Positions 57,450-64,000 of a stretch of 64,000 nt of DNA are shown piece after piece (position 1 is the stretch's first letter; each line of letters starts with the position of its first letter). The position numbers were made by a program, and so were the translations under genes. The DNA lies in assembly GCA_910579155.1 (NCBI GenBank), contig CAJTTS010000007.1, forward strand, positions 1 to 64,000, given 5' to 3'. The DNA comes from an uncultured Oscillospiraceae bacterium (GTDB lineage: Bacteria > Bacillota_A > Clostridia > Oscillospirales > Oscillospiraceae). Below the pieces are notes generated by a model. It was not told the DNA's origin. It did no database searches and saw nothing but the letters and a program-made list of their open reading frames with translations.

Positions 57450-60122
57450 ATGGCAGACAAAATGGATGACAACCTGCTGCCCCAGGGGCAGGACGGCTTT
57501 GTGGTATATATTGACCCCGCTCTGATCCAGAGCATGGCGGACGTGTCCGCAAAAAAAGAGCAGGGCTTCCGGGAACTGCTGGAGCGGGCCGAAGAGGGCG
57601 ACGTGGACGCCCAATACCGGGTGGCCATGAGCTATTGCAACGGCACCAACGGCGCCCAGCGGGACGAAGACCTGGCCTTCCAGTGGTTCACCAGGTCCGC
57701 AGAGGGAGACTATGTCGCCGCCCAGTACGGCCTCGGCCTGTGCTGGCTGCGGGGAATCGGTACGGAAAAAGACCCGGAGAAGGGTGCGCAGCTCCTGACC
57801 CAGGCGGCGGACCAGGGCTATCCCCCCGCCCAGTGTGAGCTGGGACTTTGCTATGAGCTGGGCACCGGGGTGGAGATGGACAAGGAGCGGGCCGCAGAGC
57901 TCTACCGGGAGGCCGGGGAGCAGGAGCACGCCCCCGCCCAGTGCAACCTGGGCTTCTTCTACTACCGGGGCATCGGCATGGAACAGGACTACCAGGAGGC
58001 GGTGAGCTGGTTCGCCAAAGCGGCGCGGCAGGAGTACCCCAGGGCCCAGGTGCTGCTGGGCGAGTGCTATGAGGCGGGGCTGGGCGTGGACCAGGATGTG
58101 GACCGGGCGGTGGAGCTCTACCGCGCCGCCCATCAGCAGGACTACGACGCGGGCACCTGCGCCCTGGGGGTATGCTACAGCCAGGGGACCGGCGTGGAAA
58201 AAGACCACCGGCGGGCTGCGGATCTATACCGCCGGTGCGCGGAGCAGGGCTACGTCAAGGGCCAGTTCCTGCTGGCCCAGTGCTATGAGCTGGGCCAGGG
58301 GGTGGAGCTGGACCTGCCCCAGGCGGCGGAGCTCTACCGTCGGGCCCACGAGGACGGGTATCCCCCCGCCACCTGCGCCTATGGCCTGTGTTTCGAGCTG
58401 GGCCAGGGAGTGGAGCAGGACCTTCCCCAGGCGGCGGAGCTCTACCGGCAGGCCGCCGAGCAGGGCTATGTCCCGGCTCAGTGCAACCTGGGTTTCTGCT
58501 ATTACCGGGGCATCGGCGTGGAGATGGACGACAAGCGGGCCGTCCACTGGTTCGAGCTGGCGGCGGAGGCGGGCTATCCCCGGGCCCTGGGGCTGCTGGG
58601 GGACTGCTACGACTTCGGTTACGGCGTGGAGCAGGACCCGGAGAAAGCGGCCAAGCTGTACCAGGCCGCCAGCGACGGAGGCTATCCCCCGGGCGCCTGC
58701 TCTCTGGGGTTGTGCTATGAGCTGGGCCGGGGCGTGGAGATGGACAAGGCCAAAGCCATGGAGCTCTACCGCAAGGCCGCCGATGCCGGGGACGCACGGG
58801 CCCAGTGCAACCTGGGCTACTTCTATTACCAGGGCATCCAAGTGGAGGAGGACAACCAACAGGCCGTCCACTGGTTTGACCTTGCCGCCCAGCAGGGCCA
58901 CGGCCGGGCGCTGTTCCTGTTGGGCCAGTGCTACGAAGGCGGCTATGGCGTGGAGCAGGACTTCACCCGGGCGGCCAAGCTGTACGCCGACGCCGACAGC
59001 AAGGGCCACCCCGCCGGCGCCTGTGCCCTGGGACTGTGCTATGAGCTGGGCCGGGGGGTGGAGGCGGACAAGGCCAAAGCCATGGAGCTCTACCGAAAGG
59101 CGGCCCAGGCGGGCGAGCCCCGGGCCATGTGCAACCTGGGTTTCTTCTACTATCAGGGCGTCGGCGTGAAGCGGGATAGCAAGCAAGCCGTCCACTGGTT
59201 TGAGCTGGCTGCGGAGCAGGATTACCCCCGGGCCTTCCAACTTCTGGGCGAGTGCTACGACAGCGGCTACGGCGTGGAACAGGACGAGGCCAAGGCGGCG
59301 GAGCTCTACCGCAAGGCCCACGAGGCAGGCTACCCCGCCGGCACCTGCTCTCTGGGGCTGTGCTACGAGCTGGGCACCGGGGTGGAAAAGGACCCGGCCC
59401 ACGCCGTGGAGCTGTACCGCCAGGCGGCGGAGGCGGGCTATGTTCAGGCCCAGTGCAATCTGGGTTTCTGCTATTACCGGGGCATCGGCGTCGCGGAGGA
59501 CGATGGCGAGGCGGCCAAATGGTTTGCCATGGCCGCCCAGGCGGGCCAGGCCCGTGCCCAGCAACTTCTGGGCGAGTGCTATGAAAACGGCTGCGGCGTG
59601 GAAAAGGATATCGGCAAGGCGGTGGAGCTGTATGCCAAGGCCCACGAGCAACACTACCCCACCGCCACCTGCGCCTTGGGCACCTGCTATGAGTTCGGCA
59701 AGGGCGTGGCGGAGGACAAGGCCCGGGCCGCCCGGCTCTACCTGGAGGCCGCCCAGCGGGGCAGCGCCTGGGCCCAGTGCAATTACGGTTACTGCCGCTA
59801 CCAGGGCATCGGCGTGGAGCAGGACTACCGGGAGGCGGTGAAGTGGTTCCGCAAGGCGGCGGATCAGGGCAGTACCCGTGGGATGTACCTGCTGGGCCGG
59901 TGCTATGAGCGGGGCGACGGCGTAGAACGGGACGTGCCCAAGGCCCGGGAGCTCTACCGAAAGGCGGCGGACGAGGGGTTTCAACCCGCTCAGGAAGCTC
60001 TGGACAGGCTGTCCGCCACGGCGGCTCCCACCCCGCCCGGATCAAAAAAATCCCCCGCGCCGGGCAAAAAAAAGCCGGGAGCACCCAAGAAACGCTCCTG
60101 GTGGCCCTTCGGCAAAAAGTGA
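57450..60122 (+). CDS. Sel1-like (TPR-type) repeat protein
   Basis: This 890-residue protein consists of about 21-22 Sel1 repeats of 36 residues (for example LGLCYELGRGVEMDKAKAMELYRKAA). The repeats are arranged in a higher-order unit of three (108 residues), each unit opening with CNLGF.YY.GIGV. The N-terminus is polar without signal peptide or membrane segment. The C-terminus is a Lys/Pro-rich basic tail ending WWPFGKK. Sel1 proteins are adaptor scaffolds; no partner is deducible. ATG 57450 follows GGAAGGAG. Confidence 0.93.
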   Translation: MADKMDDNLLPQGQDGFVVYIDPALIQSMADVSAKKEQGFRELLERAEEGDVDAQYRVAMSYCNGTNGAQRDEDLAFQWFTRSAEGDYVAAQYGLGLCWLRGIGTEKDPEKGAQLLTQAADQGYPPAQCELGLCYELGTGVEMDKERAAELYREAGEQEHAPAQCNLGFFYYRGIGMEQDYQEAVSWFAKAARQEYPRAQVLLGECYEAGLGVDQDVDRAVELYRAAHQQDYDAGTCALGVCYSQGTGVEKDHRRAADLYRRCAEQGYVKGQFLLAQCYELGQGVELDLPQAAELYRRAHEDGYPPATCAYGLCFELGQGVEQDLPQAAELYRQAAEQGYVPAQCNLGFCYYRGIGVEMDDKRAVHWFELAAEAGYPRALGLLGDCYDFGYGVEQDPEKAAKLYQAASDGGYPPGACSLGLCYELGRGVEMDKAKAMELYRKAADAGDARAQCNLGYFYYQGIQVEEDNQQAVHWFDLAAQQGHGRALFLLGQCYEGGYGVEQDFTRAAKLYADADSKGHPAGACALGLCYELGRGVEADKAKAMELYRKAAQAGEPRAMCNLGFFYYQGVGVKRDSKQAVHWFELAAEQDYPRAFQLLGECYDSGYGVEQDEAKAAELYRKAHEAGYPAGTCSLGLCYELGTGVEKDPAHAVELYRQAAEAGYVQAQCNLGFCYYRGIGVAEDDGEAAKWFAMAAQAGQARAQQLLGECYENGCGVEKDIGKAVELYAKAHEQHYPTATCALGTCYEFGKGVAEDKARAARLYLEAAQRGSAWAQCNYGYCRYQGIGVEQDYREAVKWFRKAADQGSTRGMYLLGRCYERGDGVERDVPKARELYRKAADEGFQPAQEALDRLSATAAPTPPGSKKSPAPGKKKPGAPKKRSWWPFGKK

Positions 60123-60154
60123 GCGGTTTTTCCAACCCAAATACATAGAGACAC

Positions 60155-60186
60155 AACAAGGGCGGGCCTGGCGGCCCGCCCTTGTT
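60155..60186. terminator. bidirectional intrinsic terminator
   Basis: AACAAGGGCGGGCC (60155-60168) pairs exactly with 60173-60186 around a 4-base loop. It separates the Sel1 gene from the leftward DUF6020-like gene. Confidence 0.92.
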
Positions 60187-62121
60187 TCATTGCGCGGTGG
60201 GATTGACCGCCGGGGGCGCGCCCTCCGGGCCACCCCTCCCCCGCCACACCGGCAGCAGGCCCGCCGCCAACAGGAAGGGGATGGCGTAGGCCATGGGCAT
60301 GGCGTACCGGTAGCTACCGCTCACCGGGGACAACAGCAACACCGCCACCGTCAGGATGGAGGGAAGCTGGGGCAGGATCAGAGCGTACCGCTTTCGCCGC
60401 AGGGCGTCCAGAAACGTGAACAGGATAACCCAGGGATAGCCGCCGATGCTGAACAGCAGCCCTGCCACCGGCAGGTGCTGGATGGCCCGCAGGCCCATTT
60501 GGATGGTGGGCTCCAGCCTGGCCAGCAAGGGCGGCGTGGGAATGCACAGCTCCGGATAGGAGGCCACCTCCCGGTTGTCGTAGTGGGTGTAGGACAGGGG
60601 CGTCTCATGCTGGAGGTAGAAGCCCGCGTACACGTTGCTGATGAGGGCCTGGACGTAGGCGTCCGGGTGGCGGCGGAGCATTTGCAGCCAGGCCCGGTAG
60701 TAGTCGGACATCTGCTCGTCGGTGGCGTCCTGGTTGAAGGTGAACTTCACCCCGTCGGACTGCATGGGGTCGTACAGCACATCGAAGCGGTCGTAGTCCA
60801 GGATGGCGCGGATAGCGCTCTCCTCCTCTTCCGTCACGTCCTCCGGGTAGGTGAGCACACACCGGGCGGTCTGCTGGAACAGCAGACCCAGAGTCTCCTG
60901 CTTGCCGCCGGGAGCCACGTTCCACATGGGCAGCAGAATCCCCATCCACACCACCTGGAACAGCGCCGCCGGAAGCAGCAGGGACGCCGCCACTCTGGAG
61001 CGCACGCCCCTGCACGCCAGACAGGCCAGCCCCGCGGCGAGGATGAAGAAAATCCCCTGGTTCTTGCTGAACATCACCATCCAAGCGTTGAAAAACAGCA
61101 GGGCGCAGAACCAGTTTCGCCTCAGGCAATCCCCCTTTGTCCGGGCAATCTCAAACAGCAGCACCGACAGCGTCAGGCAGAACAGGGAGAACAGCGAGTC
61201 CTTCAGCATGGTGATGGCGTACAGCGGGTAAAGGGGAAACAGGGCGGTAAAGATCAGCCCGCCCCGGAATATTTTGTGAGACAGGCCGAGCTGCCGCAGA
61301 TAGAACCAGACGCCCGTCATCACCCCCGCCGTCAGCAGCAGTTGGAGCAGGTTATACAGCGCCACGCCCCAGCGGATGTTCCCCAGGGCCAGGCCGATGC
61401 GGGCGAAGAAGCCGAATAGCAGGGTGGTGAAATAGGGGTGGTGGTTGGTGGCGTACACCCCCTCCCCCCGGACGGGGGAATATTTCAGCCAATCCGTGGG
61501 GTAGTGCAGCGCCCAGGCGATCTGCATACTGGTGTCCGGGTTGTTCAGGCCGGGGAAAAACAGCGCGTAGTAGGGCAGCCAGCACAGGGCTGTCAGCCCC
61601 GCAGCCAGCAGGAAACGCCTCCGGTCAAAAACGGGCCGGTCCAGCTCCTTCCCCGCCGCCCGGTCCACCAGACGGAAGGCGTACAGCGCCAGGCACGCAG
61701 CCAGCAGGGCCTGCCCCGCGAAGGCCACCCCCGCCCGGAACAGGGTAAACCGGGTGCCGAATACGGCGTTCCAGTTCTGGTTGTCGGCGTAGGAGCGGCC
61801 CAGCACCTGCATGAAAGCGAACAGCCCGCCGAACACGGCGGCAAGGACCCGCTCCCTGCCAGAAGCCTTCAACCGGAACGCGCCGTACAACAGCGCCCCC
61901 GCCCCCGCCGCCAGACAGGACGACACGCCCAGCTCCACGGAGAAGGAGCGGACACAGTAGATCAAAAAACGGTGCAGGCCGCTGTACCCGGCCAGGGCCT
62001 CGTCCCCGGCGTAGTAGGGCTCGATGCTCATGGAGCAGGTCAGGCTCACGGCGATGAGCATGGAGAGCAGGATCAAAACCACCGCCCGCCAGACGGGGCG
62101 GCGCTCCTCTTGTCGGTTCAT
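60187..62121 (-). CDS. DUF6020-like polytopic membrane protein
   Basis: This 644-residue protein has about 12 hydrophobic segments and a large loop. It resembles the DUF6020 group of GT-C-like membrane proteins (FFPGLNNPDTSMQI, ATNHHPYFTTLLFGFF, ALFPLYPLYAITMLKDSLFSLF). The acidic residues of the first outer loop (EPYYAGDEALAG) and NNPD/NHHP motifs fit a lipid-linked sugar-using glycosyltransferase, but no activity is known to me. It overlaps the GT2 gene by four bases. Confidence 0.82.
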   Translation of the reverse strand: MNRQEERRPVWRAVVLILLSMLIAVSLTCSMSIEPYYAGDEALAGYSGLHRFLIYCVRSFSVELGVSSCLAAGAGALLYGAFRLKASGRERVLAAVFGGLFAFMQVLGRSYADNQNWNAVFGTRFTLFRAGVAFAGQALLAACLALYAFRLVDRAAGKELDRPVFDRRRFLLAAGLTALCWLPYYALFFPGLNNPDTSMQIAWALHYPTDWLKYSPVRGEGVYATNHHPYFTTLLFGFFARIGLALGNIRWGVALYNLLQLLLTAGVMTGVWFYLRQLGLSHKIFRGGLIFTALFPLYPLYAITMLKDSLFSLFCLTLSVLLFEIARTKGDCLRRNWFCALLFFNAWMVMFSKNQGIFFILAAGLACLACRGVRSRVAASLLLPAALFQVVWMGILLPMWNVAPGGKQETLGLLFQQTARCVLTYPEDVTEEEESAIRAILDYDRFDVLYDPMQSDGVKFTFNQDATDEQMSDYYRAWLQMLRRHPDAYVQALISNVYAGFYLQHETPLSYTHYDNREVASYPELCIPTPPLLARLEPTIQMGLRAIQHLPVAGLLFSIGGYPWVILFTFLDALRRKRYALILPQLPSILTVAVLLLSPVSGSYRYAMPMAYAIPFLLAAGLLPVWRGRGGPEGAPPAVNPTAQ

Positions 62122-63062
62122 AGGCCCTTTGTCCACCTCACATATTGGTCGTGGACCTGCTGGAGCTTGAACTCAAAGTCCCGCAAGTCCTTTTGGCGCA
62201 CGTTGTCCAGCAGCAGCCCGCAGAACAGCGACATCACCGCCGCCAGCATGGCAAAGCCGCTGACGATCAGCGTGGGGAACCGGGGCACCAGCCCCGTGCG
62301 CACGTAGGTGACCAGGATGGGGGCGAACAGCACCGCGCTGACGGCGGCCAGGGCCAGCGCCAGGGCCCCGAAAAAGCCCAGGGGGCGGTAGCCGCGAAAC
62401 AGCCGCACGATGGTGAGCAGCACCTTGGCCCCGTCTGAATAGGTATTCAGCTTGGACTGGCTGCCCTCGGCGCGGTCCCGGTAGTCCACCACCACGTTCT
62501 CCACCTGCATCTTTTTGTCCACGGCGTGTATGGTCATCTCGGTCTCGATCTCAAATCCGGCGGACAGCACCGGGAAGGTCTTGACAAACTGGTAGCTGAA
62601 CGCCCGGTAGCCCGTCATGATATCCTGGATATTGCTGCCGAACAGGCGGTTGATGGACGTGCGCACCAGGGAGTTACCGAAGTTGTGGAAGGGGCGCTTG
62701 TTCTCTTGGAAGTAAGTGGAGGACAGCCGGTCCCCCACCACCATGTCCGCCCCCCGCTCCAGCACCAGGCGCACCATCTCCGGGGCGGATTGGGCGGGAT
62801 AGGTGTCGTCGCCGTCCAGCATGAGGTAGCACTTCGCGTCGATCTCCCGGAACATCCGGCGGATGACGTTCCCCTTCCCCTGGCGGTATTCCCGGCGCAC
62901 TACCGCCCCGGCGGCCCGGGCCAGCTCCCCCGTGCCGTCGGTGGAGTTGTTGTCGTAGACGTACACCACCGCCCCAGGCAGGGCGGCGGCGATATCCTCC
63001 ACCACCTTCCGGATGGATTGGCTCTCGTTATAGCAGGGGATCAGAACGGCGACTTGATCCAT
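62118..63062 (-). CDS. GT2 family (DPM1-like) glycosyltransferase with two TM segments
   Basis: This 314-residue protein has a GT-A domain with LIPCYNESQSIRKVVEDI, DNNSTDGT and the DxD site MLDGDDTYPA. Two C-terminal membrane segments follow (FFGALALALAAVSAVLFAPIL and LIVSGFAMLAAVMSLFCGLLL). This is typical of polyprenyl-phosphate glycosyltransferases. The product could feed the coupled DUF6020-like protein. I chose ATG 63062 (MDQVAVLIP) after AAGGGG. Confidence 0.88.
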   Translation of the reverse strand: MDQVAVLIPCYNESQSIRKVVEDIAAALPGAVVYVYDNNSTDGTGELARAAGAVVRREYRQGKGNVIRRMFREIDAKCYLMLDGDDTYPAQSAPEMVRLVLERGADMVVGDRLSSTYFQENKRPFHNFGNSLVRTSINRLFGSNIQDIMTGYRAFSYQFVKTFPVLSAGFEIETEMTIHAVDKKMQVENVVVDYRDRAEGSQSKLNTYSDGAKVLLTIVRLFRGYRPLGFFGALALALAAVSAVLFAPILVTYVRTGLVPRFPTLIVSGFAMLAAVMSLFCGLLLDNVRQKDLRDFEFKLQQVHDQYVRWTKGL

Positions 63063-63120
63063 GGGCAGCCCCTTCTTCCAAATCAAAACCTGATATTCTC
63101 GACCGGGCTTGCCGGAGTCA

Positions 63121-63333
63121 TCAGGTTTTTTTCTTTTTTATCTTTGCGCTATACAGAGTCAGGCTGAGGGCAATGATTCCCGCTGTCAGCCCGGACCATA
63201 CCAAGCTTCCGATATCGCGCGCCAACCAGAGATAGAGGATGGAGAACGGCGGAATGCCGCTCAGGAGCGTCATCAACACCGCAATTGATATGGCGATGAC
63301 AAGCATGGTGAAAAGCTGTCTAACTGAAAACAT
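63121..63333 (-). CDS. small two-TM membrane protein
   Basis: This 70-residue protein has two hydrophobic segments (LFTMLVIAISIAVLMTLLSG and LVWSGLTAGIIALSLTLY) and a Lys-rich C-terminus. A GGGGTG sequence lies upstream of the ATG. It directly precedes the GT2 gene on the minus strand and may be a small partner or flippase-like subunit. No family recognised; it could be a chance frame. Confidence 0.5.
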   Translation of the reverse strand: MFSVRQLFTMLVIAISIAVLMTLLSGIPPFSILYLWLARDIGSLVWSGLTAGIIALSLTLYSAKIKKKKT

Positions 63334-63465
63334 CCCAATTCACCCCATATCCCTTTTTTTAAATATTTTATCATAATAATATGTCGATGTAAAGGATCGC
63401 CGGCGAAATCACCGGAGTTTTTCCAGCCTTCTTCTTCTTTCACAGGGGACAATCTCGGAAACCTC

Positions 63466-63494
63466 TTGCAATCCTTCGACATATGCGGTATAAT
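63466..63494 (+). promoter_or_regulatory. promoter of efp
   Basis: TTGCAA (63466-63471), a 17-base spacer and a perfect TATAAT (63489-63494) lie 56 bases before the efp ATG. Confidence 0.88.
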
Positions 63495-63549
63495 ATAGCG
63501 ATTTGATTTTCAACGTTTTTTAAATTTTCGATATTGGAGGACGATACCA

Positions 63550-64000
63550 ATGGCAATGATTACAGCAGGCGATTTCCGCAACGGCGTGACCTTCGAGATG
63601 GAAGGCAAAGTGATGCAGGTCGTGGAGTTCCAGCACGTCAAGCCCGGCAAGGGCGCCGCTTTCGTGCGCACCAAGATGAAGAACGTCATTACCGGCGCCG
63701 TCACCGAAACCTCTTTCAACCCCACCGCCAAATTCGAGCAGGCCTTCGTGGACCGCAAGGACATGGTGTACAGCTACAACGATGGCGACCTGTACTACTT
63801 CATGGACAATGAAACCTTCGACATGCTGCCCGTGAACAAGGACGTGCTGGGCGACAATTTCAAGTTTGTCATGGAGAATATGACCTGCAAGATCATGTCC
63901 TACAAGGGCAGCGTGTTCGGCGTGGAGCCCCCCAACTTCGTGGAGCTTGAGGTCACCGAATCCGACCCCGGCGTCAAGGGCGACACCGCCACCAACGTCA
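63550..64000 (+). CDS. efp: elongation factor P, N-terminal part
   Basis: The first 150 codons of EF-P are present; the gene runs beyond the window. EF-P relieves ribosome stalling at polyproline. The N-terminal KOW-like domain has the modified-Lys loop [11 protein letters not shown]. The start ATG 63550 follows GGAGG. The second OB domain begins ([23 protein letters not shown]). It has its own promoter and no upstream gene in the same direction. Confidence 0.97.
   Translation, partial: MAMITAGDFRNGVTFEMEGKVMQVVEFQHVKPGKGAAFVRTKMKNVITGAVTETSFNPTAKFEQAFVDRKDMVYSYNDGDLYYFMDNETFDMLPVNKDVLGDNFKFVMENMTCKIMSYKGSVFGVEPPNFVELEVTESDPGVKGDTATNV

Overview
The window comes from a GC-rich, endospore-forming, DAP-containing low-oxygen Firmicute. 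The complete spoIIIA operon, a tyrosine T-box leader, a type I glutamine synthetase, pyruvate phosphate dikinase, a YidC/teichoic-acid fusion and the DapL route to meso-diaminopimelate all fit Clostridia, most likely an Oscillospiraceae relative of Flavonifractor, Pseudoflavonifractor or Lawsonibacter. That placement rests on gene content and base composition and was not tested by a search. A perfect parS site at 16788-16803 suggests the window lies in the origin-proximal part of the chromosome.

Layout. 1-1978 (+): the end of dapA, then dapB, then a lower-GC pair (cytidine-deaminase-like protein, tautomerase). 2025-4406 (-): an orphan small protein behind a T-box-controlled gene in which a NUDIX hydrolase is fused in frame to tyrosyl-tRNA synthetase. 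4414-21126 (-): a long housekeeping and sporulation cluster running spoIIIAA to AH, asp23, nusB, a TsaD paralogue, xseA, xseB, ispA, a divergent PAP2 protein, dxs, tlyA, nadK, argR, recN and a HAD phosphatase. The parS site and an intergenic repeat family break up its spoIIIAG-spoIIIAH-asp23 stretch.

21138-25174 (+): a response regulator, histidine kinase and secreted accessory protein, followed by a C39-like exported protease. A 30-bp regulatory repeat is shared by the two promoters. 25311-25421 is a perfect 28-bp inverted repeat. 25502-29130 (-): dapL, dapF and glnA. The last codons of glnA are duplicated 175 bp downstream with only synonymous differences. 29430-33125 (+): ppdK, an XRE-type membrane regulator and a small membrane protein. 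33266-35583 (+): Xaa-Pro aminopeptidase and EutH.

35676-44991 (+): a cell-surface polymer locus with an LtaS-like phosphotransferase, a small membrane protein, signal peptidase I and a YidC-CDP-glycerol glycerophosphotransferase fusion. A LicA-like kinase, a LicC-like nucleotidyltransferase, a BCCT transporter and an amidohydrolase follow. Together they suggest synthesis of a polyol-phosphate polymer decorated with phosphocholine or a similar amine. 45100-45615 (-) is a DivIVA-like coiled-coil protein. 45767-49525 (+) is a second response regulator, kinase and secreted-protein cassette, ending in a VanY-type carboxypeptidase.

49602-55943 (+): an F-type ATP synthase operon of seven genes. It has no separate delta gene, because the delta C-terminal domain is fused to the N-terminus of alpha. 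Subunit c carries a signal-peptide-like extension. The rest is a GH13 enzyme (-), an 890-residue Sel1-repeat protein (+), a DUF6020-like membrane protein with a GT2 glycosyltransferase and a small membrane protein (-), and the start of efp (+).
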